Numbered from the stretch's first letter, positions 52,501 to 60,693 are shown. The stretch is 64,000 nucleotides of DNA from Glaciecola siphonariae (GCF_042652645.1 NZ_JBHSGU010000005.1:605470-669469), one strand, 5' to 3'. Translations and numbers: made by a program. The notes: generated by a model not told the origin, from the sequence alone.

Positions 52501-54208
52501 AAAATGCAAAACCTAAGCGGCCTTCTTGTGAGTATTTATTTGTAGTTCGCTGCAGTTCAATGCCAATAGGATTCACATAAGATACATGTTTAATAAGACC
52601 CTCTAGTGCCGTATTTTCTCGCACGTAGTAGGTGCTCATTACACGACTTCCGTCGGGTGATGTAACCGTAGTGGTTTTTGTATTGAGGCCAGAGGCTGAG
52701 TATTGATATTTCCATTCGTAAGCTTGTGTCACTGGACCACTTAAACGCTTTTTAGTGAGCGACATATTTTTGTAGTACTGGACATTCGCAGGTTCTTTGT
52801 GACGTTGCGAACATCCATAGGGGGTGTCTGGGTCGAGGGCGTTTTTAACTTTAATGTGCTTAGTTTCTTCAAACGTAAAGTCACCCTTGAGTCCATTTGG
52901 GTGCTCAATCGACCATGTTGCAGTTGGGGTAGAACACGCAATTTCTTGTTTTGCTTGCAAATTTAATTTGCTGTTGAAGCTGATTTTCCACTGCTTGCCA
53001 TCTGGTCTAGTCACGCTAGTAAGATAGCGATTATTGTTTGAAGTAGTGCCATAGCCATAAGTGAACTCACGCCCATTTGCTGTCGCCTTCAATAATGATC
53101 CGTCACTATTATATTGTAAGGTAATTTTGCGCCCGTCATTGCCTTCAATTGTTGTCACTTGCGCATCGTTGTTATATGTATAGTCAACGTAGTTTCCGTG
53201 TTTATCTGTAATTTTACTAACCAACAAAGTAGAAGTAATGCGCGGGATGACTGAATCTACCGACTCTCCCTCCAGATTATTCGTAATTGAAACTGAGGTG
53301 GCAGGCGCAGCGACAAACTTATTAAACAAATATTGCGTACCATCAGGTGTTTTGACTAACAATCCTCTCGCTTGGTTGTTTGCCATTACGCACGATGCTG
53401 TCCAATAGTCTTTTGTTATATACAAGATAGTAGCAGGCAACGCTAGACCACTCTTTGCGGTTGCAGAAGGCCTTAAAAACTTGCTCTCACCCTTGCCCGG
53501 CAAAGAAACATTCATACCAGCGGTTATTGAGTAGTGAGGTATTACTGACTCATTGAGGCTTGGTGCGCCCTCAAAGTATGGCGCTACTGAATAGGTTGTT
53601 GTGCCTAAACAGAAATCTTGCGCAACCTGCGGCGCCCCTTGCGGAGCGCCCGAGTTTGATAAGGGCACAGGAAATTTCCAAGTTACCCGTGGGATATCCA
53701 ATCGCCAGTCGCCTAATTCGTTTGGAGTATAAGTTTTCGGCAAGGAGGTAGCATCGAGTGTGGCGAGACCTGCTGCGTCTGCTGCTTCATTAACATAACT
53801 CGGAGACCGTTTACGCGTAAGGGCTACAGGTAGAGATGAGTTACCAGGAATACTAATGTCAGTATAGCTAAAATTTACCGAACCGCTATTTAGGTCAATT
53901 GTGTCACCCAATATGCCGTTGCCGAAAGGTTGCAGCCTGTCCTCAATATTGGAACGTTCGACATGCTCAAGCACCACTCCCAGTGTATTTTCGGCACCGC
54001 CAGTAGAGTTATTTGTGTCGCAGCCGTTTACATAGTTATCTAAACTGGGTACGCCAATAGAGGCGATATCCGCCACATCACAACTAGACGGTAGGCCTCG
54101 TTGAGCATGAGTACCAGCAACTTCGTCGCTTCCAAAACTTGAATAGGAGACAGTTGCACATAGCGATGCGCATGCAAGAGATAATATTTTTATATTCAAT
54201 GTGCTCAT
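49547..54208 (-). CDS. Secreted RHS/YD-repeat protein, main copy
   Basis: A 1553-residue exported RHS protein (signal ends near SYSSFG). YD repeats run from about residue 330 to 1290 (for example GNYVDYTYNNDAQVTTIEGN, YDALQRPIVEKQTD). The core ends with MQARYYDPVIGRFYSNDPV and YAYANNNPYKYNDPDG around residue 1380-1440. The last 130 residues are tip-specific: a Gly/Ala-rich GAALADSPAPGPGDVIAVG linker and an acidic tail (ending DLGYDEDNE) with no recognised toxin domain. Start at 54208 is supported by AAGGAA. It follows the FG-GAP partner by 12 bp. No immunity gene of clear type follows directly. Confidence 0.93.
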   Translation of the reverse strand: MSTLNIKILSLACASLCATVSYSSFGSDEVAGTHAQRGLPSSCDVADIASIGVPSLDNYVNGCDTNNSTGGAENTLGVVLEHVERSNIEDRLQPFGNGILGDTIDLNSGSVNFSYTDISIPGNSSLPVALTRKRSPSYVNEAADAAGLATLDATSLPKTYTPNELGDWRLDIPRVTWKFPVPLSNSGAPQGAPQVAQDFCLGTTTYSVAPYFEGAPSLNESVIPHYSITAGMNVSLPGKGESKFLRPSATAKSGLALPATILYITKDYWTASCVMANNQARGLLVKTPDGTQYLFNKFVAAPATSVSITNNLEGESVDSVIPRITSTLLVSKITDKHGNYVDYTYNNDAQVTTIEGNDGRKITLQYNSDGSLLKATANGREFTYGYGTTSNNNRYLTSVTRPDGKQWKISFNSKLNLQAKQEIACSTPTATWSIEHPNGLKGDFTFEETKHIKVKNALDPDTPYGCSQRHKEPANVQYYKNMSLTKKRLSGPVTQAYEWKYQYSASGLNTKTTTVTSPDGSRVMSTYYVRENTALEGLIKHVSYVNPIGIELQRTTNKYSQEGRLGFAFLDNENAVTYEAQRVLTEETQKAVTDTYTTTHSFNSAFNANYSFAKPVKTYEKNSANSYSRSTTFAYENRKAKWVLGVLTKQTVNNKERARQVNNAFGDPTSIYKNGALTASLEYDTATVGAKGTLKSVKNALNRKWTITNYKRGVPTRIGRPDGRVTTQDIDNNGWLTKDTDFTGACTRYRHDSIGRLTLIDPCDSKWANTSIGYSYINSNLGVSELLPGMLAQNITQGGAITHVYYDALQRPIVEKQTDMANTNSTRYTVKKYDHNNKATFAGFAAAAPQTSDGIIVEYDSLGRKTSEQDTVMNSITRYAYTAGNKVVTTNPLGNATTTQYLAYGKYEQSSPLKIESPENIDTELSYNNDGELFAISQDGIQEKRYYDSRLRLCKVVRPDIGNTAFGYDNANQMTFKEHGARVNSSANCSLNGGAEVNRLKYEYNSIGMLTFITTNNGPTQSFKYDNNGRVTEKHGGASKITYSYNSLGLVEDETLSIDGKLMKLDYVYNALGHVSSLIYPSTERVDFTPNAYGEPTKAGSYATNAKYHPTGQLMSHTYGNNFEYTATFLNNGILNRILDKRGGSNIAVRHMLSYDKNKNVTAIDDLRDPNFSIGMTYDNADRLKNITKSHFGTGSLSYDAMGNILKKSMGNQSIQYHYHSSNKRLMSVSNAHVASYAYDDRGNVIGNGRNNFTYNAYNQMSVNGNSYVYDTDNKRVKAVESGKTSYSFYATNGKLMYRLADNLFTDYIYLGGKLVAKVEQTLNTPPPSTGTVTARNHYKPFGETLGTTPDDVGFTGHKFDADIGLSYMQARYYDPVIGRFYSNDPVDAVGHLSTPNGIHGFNRYAYANNNPYKYNDPDGRSSSLAMQIGVRIASNPKTPVAAAKLAGRATLAGGAALADSPAPGPGDVIAVGILAYAAGEFAVEVFFEGESDAEDLSAEEIAAIEKENKQDAIDKAFEDYQNGDATSMDGDDIGRNTKSKTEKDLGYDEDNE

Positions 54209-54220
54209 GGTCAATTCCTT

Positions 54221-56692
54221 TTAACGCGATTCTGCGACGACGCTTCCGAGCGCATCTGTGTGAAGATAAGTAACGTTTTTCGGGTGTGTTGCTATAGTAA
54301 CAGTTGCCTCGGCGGTCGAGCTTCCGCTCGCACCGGTACAAGTAATACTCGCAGTTTTAATCGAAGTAATTGTTTCTGGTGCTTTAGAGCCTGAAGTTGC
54401 AACCGATTCACTGCCATTTAGTTTGCATTGCGTCGCATGTTGGCTAGCCCAGATAAGCTGAGAGCTTTCGCCCTGTCTAACGGAACTCGGCGTCCATTTT
54501 ATGCTAACGGTAGCTGGAGCGACGGCGCTAATCGCTGCCGTTTGAGCGCTATCTTTTGATTCTGCAAAACCATCATCATCAATAAATGACACTCTCAACG
54601 AAATCTTCTTCCCCACCTGCGAGCTCGTTAATGTTAATGAACTTGTGGTTGCGCCAGAAATATTAGCCCCGTTTTGCAACCACTGATATGAAAGTTCACC
54701 AAGTCCGTTGTTATCTTTGAGCGTGTGAGTGCTCTGCAAAGTGCTTCCTAAATACTCACCCCCGCTCAATAGAACATCGCCAGTCACGGGATAGTTCTCT
54801 GCAGACGCCCAAACATTTATATTGATTGTGCTCCATGCGCTACAACGATTCCTGTTATTACATGCTTTGAAGCGATATCTGTATAAGCCAGCGCTCTTGT
54901 TGGGTGTAATATTATGGTATGTGTAATGTCCTGACCGAGTAGATGAATGGTAAGTATAAGATGAGCTGCCGGGTTTTTTCTCCTGAAACTCATAATAACC
55001 CCCAGTGCCAATAATGCCCTTAGCCCGAGTCCAATTAATGGAAAACGTTTCACCGAAGAAAATGTAGCTGCGGTTCTTTGTAACATTTGTAGGAGCGCTA
55101 GGAGTTCCGTAGGCGTATATTAGATAGATGTTACTGTATGTGTTACAAGTTTGACTACCGCTAGCCATATTACAAGCTCTCGCTCTATATCTGTAGTTAC
55201 CTACTTTTGGGAAACCGCGCCCTCGGTAATTATCAGCCCCATGGTGCACTAATTTCCAACTTCTTCCGGGGGCCTTTTCTTGCAGTTGATAGATGATTGC
55301 GCGCTGCACACGCGGCCAAGAAATCCTAGAGCTTGTTCCTACCTCAGGGTGTTGCCCCACGCTTGAACTTATGTTTCCCATAGCACTAGGAGCACCACTT
55401 TGAGTGTCTGCAGCGCCTTGCTCACCTAAAATTGGGTGATTCGATAGGTCGATAAAAGCGGGGATGTTATTGTTTTCTTCGGTCGGGTTTGTAGCAACCG
55501 AAATATCAAAAGCTCTTTTACTCTCACAGCCACGCTGATGAACACCGGCGCCAACATGATACACCAGCAGCTTACATGCAGAGTCCTCAACTATTCGTAT
55601 ACTTTCATCAACTACCAACTCTCCGTCTAAATTAAATATAAGAGGTGAGTTTGCCATTCTGATCATTTCAGGTACACCATCTAAATCTATATCAATAAGA
55701 TTGGTAGTATGCTCAGATGCATTCCAAGGGTAACCCGCAAAATCTGCAGGCAGGACAACCGCGCTGTTATTGCTAAAAATCTCAGCAGCACCAAGGTCTG
55801 ACGCTAAATAGTAGTGACTTTCACCATCGTTCATGGCCTGCGCAAATATGTCGTCAATGCCATCGTTATTAAAATCTGCAAAATAAAAGTGGTGCTGTTT
55901 ATCGTTTAAATCAGAAGATGGATGAGTTATGGTCTGGCCTTGTTCAAAGTTCAGGTTGTTTTCGTTAAACAGCAATATCTGATGGCTAATATTTTCATTA
56001 CTTGATATCTGCGCCTCTCGGTCGCTACCATATGAACTAAATTCACTATATGGACTTTGTCCGCTAACTTGTAAAAATAAGTCAGTTAAGCCATCACCGT
56101 TAAAGTCGCCTGTAATATCAATGGGCGCCTCTCCGTGAAGAAAAACAGGTAGCACAGTTGAGTTCACAAGCTCAATTTTTTGAAATGGAACATCAGCATC
56201 GCCAAAGGCAATTACCAATTGATTAGCCTCGCGCACAAAAATTGCAATATCATCAAAAGCGTCATGATTAAAATTACCAACAATTATATCGGCCTCACGC
56301 GCTAACCAGTTTATCGGAAATGACGACATGGCAGTGGCGTTGCGTGCTGCCTGATACTCATCGTTTACGTTATTTAACCACTTATGCTCATCATCTATCT
56401 CCCTCGCTTGTAGGAGTAGGTCTGGTTTCTGGTCACCATTGAAGTCTCCAAAGAAGCTCGCATATCTATGGCTATCCCATAAAGCTTCGGGTGTTTCAGG
56501 CTTTGTTTTATTGAAGGCACCGGCTTTGGAGGAAAGCTTGGCGAAAGGCGCTGAAGCTTCTGCGGCTTTAGTTTGTGAAGTGTTCTCTGCTCCTTGTAAT
56601 ACTGCCAGTGCGGGGAGGGGTAAAACCGTTAAAAAAGAAAGTGCTAATGCTGTTATCTTTCCAGCAGAAAGCATCTTAGTGCCTATCGACAT
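54221..56692 (-). CDS. Secreted FG-GAP/VCBS protein, RHS partner
   Basis: An 823-residue exported protein (signal ends near PALAV). FG-GAP/VCBS calcium-binding repeats appear in series: FFGDFNGDQKPDLLLQ, DITGDFNGDGLTDLFLQ, YFADFNNDGIDDIFAQ and IDIDLDGVPEMIR-like text (about residues 80-370). Fibronectin-like and Ig-like domains follow (470-790). It ends THPKNVTYLHTDALGSVVAESR, an RHS-core opening motif, then stops before the RHS gene, so the two proteins may be a split form of a longer single RHS effector. It is first in the operon. Confidence 0.88.
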   Translation of the reverse strand: MSIGTKMLSAGKITALALSFLTVLPLPALAVLQGAENTSQTKAAEASAPFAKLSSKAGAFNKTKPETPEALWDSHRYASFFGDFNGDQKPDLLLQAREIDDEHKWLNNVNDEYQAARNATAMSSFPINWLAREADIIVGNFNHDAFDDIAIFVREANQLVIAFGDADVPFQKIELVNSTVLPVFLHGEAPIDITGDFNGDGLTDLFLQVSGQSPYSEFSSYGSDREAQISSNENISHQILLFNENNLNFEQGQTITHPSSDLNDKQHHFYFADFNNDGIDDIFAQAMNDGESHYYLASDLGAAEIFSNNSAVVLPADFAGYPWNASEHTTNLIDIDLDGVPEMIRMANSPLIFNLDGELVVDESIRIVEDSACKLLVYHVGAGVHQRGCESKRAFDISVATNPTEENNNIPAFIDLSNHPILGEQGAADTQSGAPSAMGNISSSVGQHPEVGTSSRISWPRVQRAIIYQLQEKAPGRSWKLVHHGADNYRGRGFPKVGNYRYRARACNMASGSQTCNTYSNIYLIYAYGTPSAPTNVTKNRSYIFFGETFSINWTRAKGIIGTGGYYEFQEKKPGSSSYTYHSSTRSGHYTYHNITPNKSAGLYRYRFKACNNRNRCSAWSTININVWASAENYPVTGDVLLSGGEYLGSTLQSTHTLKDNNGLGELSYQWLQNGANISGATTSSLTLTSSQVGKKISLRVSFIDDDGFAESKDSAQTAAISAVAPATVSIKWTPSSVRQGESSQLIWASQHATQCKLNGSESVATSGSKAPETITSIKTASITCTGASGSSTAEATVTIATHPKNVTYLHTDALGSVVAESR

Positions 56693-56818
56693 ATCAACTA
56701 TCCTTGTTCAAAAGTGTATTTGCGCTAAATTGATCGAAAACTCACTGACATCAAAAAAACGATTTACTTCCATATTAAATCTTACTAATTACACTGGTCG
56801 ATTTATAATCGTATTGCA

Positions 56819-56854
56819 AGCACTATTTCAATTTTTTTAAATTGAAATAGTGCT
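56819..56854. repeat. Long perfect inverted repeat
   Basis: A 16-bp perfect stem (AGCACTATTTCAATTT with its complement, 56819-56834 and 56839-56854) encloses a TTTT loop. It lies about 130 bp before the RHS operon start. It has no T run after it, so it is a weak terminator; it could be an operator or a structured RNA. Confidence 0.8.
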
Positions 56855-56956
56855 CCTTAAACACCGCGGCTTTTAAGTAGTGAGACTCCCCATAGACTAA
56901 CCCAGCCCTTCAAAAATTTATGCGGTGGGGCAGACTTTCCAAACGATATATAAAGT

Positions 56957-57313
56957 ATGGTCTATGAACAATCGCAACACACCATATGGATTAGTACGGT
57001 CAATGGTTTGCTTTCGTTTCAACTCTCCAGCAAAACTAGCAGTTAAATACCCACTAGTTTAAACCCTTATTTTACATCGATTGTTGTAAGAGACATGGCG
57101 ATTGATGGCACTAGAAACGAGTTATGGTTTGGAACCCCCGCTGGCTTAATGCAACTTAATACCCGTATGCTTGCCTATACTATTCTGTCTGTTGAAAATA
57201 ACAGCAAAGGCCTGCCATTCAGCGATGCCTTAACAGTGTTGATCGATTCAACAAACACCTTGTGTGTCGGTTTAAAAAAGAAGGGGGAAGCCTTTTTGAT
57301 TGACGGCTTTTAA
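56957..57313 (+). pseudogene. Fragment of a two-component regulator propeller (Reg_prop) sensor
   Basis: One frame runs from ATG 56957 to TAA 57313 with a single in-frame TAA at 57044-57046. Two propeller blades are visible, HTIWISTVNGLLSFQ and NELWFGTPAGLMQLN, as in the periplasmic sensor part of hybrid two-component proteins (normally around 1,000 residues). The kinase part is missing. It is a relic, probably left by rearrangement near the recombinase. Confidence 0.65.
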
Positions 57314-57466
57314 TGTTCAGACCGATTTCCAAATTAGCAAAATGTCGCTGATTTGGGTAGCTGTGAACTCGTTGAGGATGAACTTCAAAATTGTTCATCA
57401 AACTCATGAAATAGCAGTGAAAGGTGAGTCAATCCGAAAAGCAATTGGTATGAATGGAGATATGAA

Positions 57467-57955
57467 ATGAACATGCAAATTGATGACAGTTACCTTAATG
57501 TTCTTGGGCAAATTAATCTAGACGAATTGAATATGCAGCAAGCATTTGAGTATTACCAACAGCGTTATCAAATAAGCTCGGTGGCTCAACAGTTTGTTGC
57601 CAATATTTGCCGTATTGACAGCGAGTTTATAACAGAGCAGGGCATCGGTTATTGTGATCGTACGATGGGTAAACATATTCCAAAAGCAAAGACACCCGAA
57701 GGTGCTGCAATACGAGGTAGCTTGCAACGTTATGGTTTAGTTAGACCCACAGGTCATGAACTATTTCGAGGTTGCATTGTATTAACAACCCCAGATAGCA
57801 ACGGCAAGATTATTTCCGCTGTTGGACATCGAGTAGGCCGGCTCCGCAATGGTGACAAGCCTGTTGTTCATTGGCACAAACCAAAACCTAAAGCGTTCGT
57901 TAATATCGGAATGTCATTTGCTAAAGAGTTGATACATGGACAAGCCTACCACTAA
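57467..57955 (+). CDS. Primase-core-like partner of the tyrosine recombinase
   Basis: A 162-residue protein whose middle resembles the N-terminal catalytic (Toprim_N) part of DnaG: FITEQGIGYCDRTMG, then GSLQRYGLV, then ELFRGCIVLTTPDSNGKIIS and GHRVGRL, matching the order 'GIGY ... GL ... FRxRIxFPIxDxxGxxxxxxGR'. The zinc finger and acidic Toprim core are absent. It has a GGAGATATGAA ribosome-binding site and overlaps the recombinase by 20 bp. Similar small genes sit next to integrases in other Gammaproteobacteria; its role is unknown. The domain call is from motif order and is moderate. Confidence 0.65.
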   Translation: MNMQIDDSYLNVLGQINLDELNMQQAFEYYQQRYQISSVAQQFVANICRIDSEFITEQGIGYCDRTMGKHIPKAKTPEGAAIRGSLQRYGLVRPTGHELFRGCIVLTTPDSNGKIISAVGHRVGRLRNGDKPVVHWHKPKPKAFVNIGMSFAKELIHGQAYH

Positions 57956-58892
57956 GCGAATCTGGCGATGCGCCAGATACTACTTTGAGCTTTGCCTTGC
58001 TAAGGGGCAAAGCTCAGATACAGTGCGCGGAAAGCGTGGCGGTCTAAAGAAGTTTTTTCTTTGGTGTATAGACCGTGACATTACTCATATAGGCCAAATC
58101 GATTTAGATTTGATGGATGACTATGCTGCTTATTTAAATGCGTACCGTAAACCATTAGATAATCAGCCGCTATGCCCCGCCCAAAAACGCAACTTGTTGA
58201 CGTTTGTAAAAATTTTCGTGAAGTACATGTACATCAAAAAATTGCTGCCAACCAATACGCTTGCGAATATTGAGTTACCGTCAAAAGGGCAACAAATTCC
58301 TAAGTCACTGTATTCAGTAAACGAAATAGAAACGATATTAGAACAACCCCTGCTGTTTGGAATTAATGGCTTACGTGACCGTGCAATACTTGAGGCATTC
58401 TTCGCAACAGGCATAAGACGCGGTGAATTGGTTAAGCTGAATATTGATGATATTGACTTCAACGGCAAGTTGGTGAGAGTTCACGGCAAAGGTAAAAAGG
58501 AAAGGTTGGTGCCAATCAGTTTGCGAGGATGTGAGTGGCTAGCATTCTATGTTGGTAAAATCCGTCCAATGTTTTCATTCATTGGTTCTGGCAAAGCTCT
58601 ATTTCTGGCTAACAATGGCAAACGTTACGTACCTGGGAAATTATCAGATATGGCATCACAGTATGTGAAATTAGGAGGGTTTGACCGCACTGGCGCTTGT
58701 CACTTATATCGCCACAACACCGCAACTGCAATGTTAGATAATGGCGCAGATCTTCGCCACATTCAAGAGATGCTCGGGCATGCCAGCATTCTCACTACGC
58801 AACTCTATACTCATGTTAGTCGCAAGAAGTTATCTGAAGTATATGAAGTAACACATCCTTCTGCTGACGGTGGTAGTGGGTTGTTCTCGTAA
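57936..58892 (+). CDS. Tyrosine recombinase/integrase (XerC/D-like)
   Basis: A 318-residue recombinase. An N-terminal SAM-like DNA-binding domain (residues 1-110, CLAKGQSSDTVRGKRGGLKK) precedes the catalytic domain. Catalytic residues are visible: Arg161 in GIRRGEL, His256-Arg259 in HLYRHN, His282 in LGHASILTT and Tyr nucleophile Y291 in QLYTHVS. It overlaps the upstream partner gene and is followed by a terminator. It may have mobilised the cargo to its right (HEPN gene, RHS tip, methyltransferase operon), but att sites were not identified. Confidence 0.92.
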   Translation: MDKPTTKRIWRCARYYFELCLAKGQSSDTVRGKRGGLKKFFLWCIDRDITHIGQIDLDLMDDYAAYLNAYRKPLDNQPLCPAQKRNLLTFVKIFVKYMYIKKLLPTNTLANIELPSKGQQIPKSLYSVNEIETILEQPLLFGINGLRDRAILEAFFATGIRRGELVKLNIDDIDFNGKLVRVHGKGKKERLVPISLRGCEWLAFYVGKIRPMFSFIGSGKALFLANNGKRYVPGKLSDMASQYVKLGGFDRTGACHLYRHNTATAMLDNGADLRHIQEMLGHASILTTQLYTHVSRKKLSEVYEVTHPSADGGSGLFS

Positions 58893-58916
58893 TTCGCAAT
58901 TTGTTGTTTTAGAATG

Positions 58917-58946
58917 AAAAAAACCACGCAAATGCATGGTTTTTTT
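58917..58946 (+). terminator. Rho-independent terminator after the recombinase
   Basis: AAAAACCA pairs with TGGTTTTT around an inner GCA/TGC (58917-58946) with one mismatch; a T run follows on the plus strand. Confidence 0.8.
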
Positions 58947-59055
58947 CATATATCGTATGTCTTTGGTGGGCTGCATATGCAGGGATATCCAAAGCACTCG
59001 TCTTTAATATTAGATGAAAATGATGCGCTCGTCAAGATTACTTAAGGGAGGACGA

Positions 59056-59706
59056 ATGCCATATACAGCGATAGAGCATACACTTTCTATCAATCGATTT
59101 TCAACATATCGCCAAGCTGTCATTTCTGCAACTGGCGACAATTGCAATGTGTTGGCTCTGAAACTTTATGAGTGGAATGCTGAACTTTCGAGCCGATTTT
59201 TCTTTCCTTTGCATATTTATGAAGTGGCGATTCGAAATGCTATATCTGATGCTATAAGCATTCGCTATGGTCAGGATTGGCCTACTAATACAGTTTTTCA
59301 AAATTCTTTGAATGGTTTAGATCAAAAGATTCTGCTTTCTGCTTTGAAAGGAAACTATCTCGGCGTTGGCAAGCTGCTACCAGAAATCAAATTTGTTTGG
59401 TTTGAAAATATGTTGACTAGGAGGCATGACGGTCGTATTTGGAAGCCGTATATTGCAGAAACATTTCCAAATGCACCAAATTTCATGACACCACAGGAAA
59501 TTAGAAAAGAGTTGAAGGATGCCTGCTACATAATAAGAAAGTTTAGAAACAGATGTGGTCATCACGAACCAGTTTTTAACAATGCAACGTTAGCAGGTGT
59601 CTACCCGTTAATTGTTAAGTCTCTTGAGTGGCGCTGTAATAAAACTAGTAATTGGATGAACCAGAATCAGTCTGTCACTGATCTACTGGGTAATCCTGTT
59701 ATTTAA
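59056..59706 (+). CDS. HEPN/Abi-like protein (abortive infection candidate)
   Basis: A 216-residue protein starting MPYTAIEHTLSINRF, with GGGAGGA before the ATG (the frame is open to 59014). It is mainly helical and has an RX4H HEPN RNase-like motif, RNRCGH at residues 164-169, followed by HEPVFN, as in the Abi_C/AbiD-F families of phage-resistance proteins. It may cleave RNA and halt growth after phage infection. It lies between the recombinase and the orphan RHS tip and looks like island cargo. Confidence 0.72.
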   Translation: MPYTAIEHTLSINRFSTYRQAVISATGDNCNVLALKLYEWNAELSSRFFFPLHIYEVAIRNAISDAISIRYGQDWPTNTVFQNSLNGLDQKILLSALKGNYLGVGKLLPEIKFVWFENMLTRRHDGRIWKPYIAETFPNAPNFMTPQEIRKELKDACYIIRKFRNRCGHHEPVFNNATLAGVYPLIVKSLEWRCNKTSNWMNQNQSVTDLLGNPVI

Positions 59707-59771
59707 TTAAGATGCAATATTCGTAGGGTAACAGTAAAGTATTCGTTGGATCGTAGTTCGTACTAATTTAT

Positions 59772-60395
59772 ATGCAGGCACGATACTATGATCCAGTGAT
59801 TGGGCGGTTTTATTCGAATGATCCGGTGGGTTCAATTGAGCACTTAGGAGGTCCGGGCGGGACTCATGGATTCAATCGTTACGCATATGCTAATAACAAT
59901 CCGTACAAATATGTTGATCCTGATGGAGAAGAAGTAAGGGCTGTATACAATATTGATACTGGTGTTCTTACTATGAGAGATAGAGATACAGGACAAAGAA
60001 TAAAAGTAAATGCTGAATCTGGAGGCAAGCCTTTTGGAGCGCCCATCGAAGTAGGCGTATACGACATTTTGTACACTCCAAGAGAGAACTTTTTCCGGCT
60101 AGAGCCTCTAGATGCTGTTTATGGTAATGATACTCATGATGCAACAGGCAGAGACTTGTTTAGGCTGCATGAACCGGGCCTAACCATTGGATGTATTGCT
60201 GCTAAAGGTGATGAAGATTGGTCTCAAGTTAATGATATGCTGAGTCAGACATCAACTAGTGAAGTAACGGTAGATAGTAAATCTAGGAATCCGTTTGCTA
60301 GTTCGACTGAATCATCTACAAGATTTGGTCAGTTGAAAGTTGTAAGAGTGAGTGGACGAATAGAATCGCAAGAGCTTAAAGAGCAGGATAGGTAG
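59772..60395 (+). CDS. Orphan RHS tip with L,D-transpeptidase-like toxin candidate
   Basis: A 207-residue frame opening MQARYYDPVIGRFYSNDPV and HGFNRYAYANNNPYKYVDPDG, i.e. the end of an RHS core, with no upstream core or signal. After the DPDG junction the tip (about residues 60-207) is new: YNIDTGVLTMRDRDTG, GVYDILYTP and FRLHEPGLTIGCIA. The His133 ... Gly-Cys141 arrangement resembles L,D-transpeptidase-like Tlde1 effectors (peptidoglycan-targeting). No ribosome-binding site precedes the ATG, so it is probably silent unless recombined. It runs opposite to the main RHS gene. Function is inferred. Confidence 0.68.
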   Translation: MQARYYDPVIGRFYSNDPVGSIEHLGGPGGTHGFNRYAYANNNPYKYVDPDGEEVRAVYNIDTGVLTMRDRDTGQRIKVNAESGGKPFGAPIEVGVYDILYTPRENFFRLEPLDAVYGNDTHDATGRDLFRLHEPGLTIGCIAAKGDEDWSQVNDMLSQTSTSEVTVDSKSRNPFASSTESSTRFGQLKVVRVSGRIESQELKEQDR

Positions 60396-60399
60396 CGCT

Positions 60400-60693
60400 A
60401 TGCAAAAATTTGTTCTAGCAATTACGTCTTTCGCAACGCTATGCTCTATCGGGTATTTTTCGTTAATAGTTTTTGATATGTCCGTAATGGTATCGAAGAA
60501 TTGGAGGCACGATCAGCTTTTGTTTTTACAAACTAGCACTGTTGTCAGCGTTATTTCTTTGCTCGTGGCTACTTCGTTAGTAAGTTACTTTCTTAAATCA
60601 AATTCAAAGAAAATAATTTTTGGCTTAAATTTTATACTTCTCTTGGTTTGGTTACTTTTGCTAATCTTTGGGATAGTAGGAATAATTAGGTAA
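60400..60693 (+). CDS. Membrane immunity candidate for the orphan RHS tip
   Basis: A 97-residue protein with three hydrophobic segments (about 5-28, 42-66 and 75-96). It starts 4 bp after the orphan tip with AGGATAGG upstream, the usual place for an immunity gene. Membrane location fits protection against an envelope-acting toxin. No family was recognised. Confidence 0.65.
   Translation: MQKFVLAITSFATLCSIGYFSLIVFDMSVMVSKNWRHDQLLFLQTSTVVSVISLLVATSLVSYFLKSNSKKIIFGLNFILLLVWLLLLIFGIVGIIR

Larger units (their letters stand above)
56693..57466. other. Region upstream of the RHS operon
   Basis: This 774-bp gap contains the promoter of the RHS operon, a 36-bp perfect inverted repeat (56819-56854) and a broken sensor-propeller fragment (56957-57313). 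The rest, 57314-57466, holds the leader of the primase-core-like gene; no further gene is supported. Confidence 0.6.

Noticed and set aside
58971..58982. 12-bp palindrome CTGCATATGCAG just after the recombinase terminator, as a possible att site
   Set aside because: No second copy was found by eye at the other side of the island, and it lies next to no tRNA; recorded only as a weak possibility.
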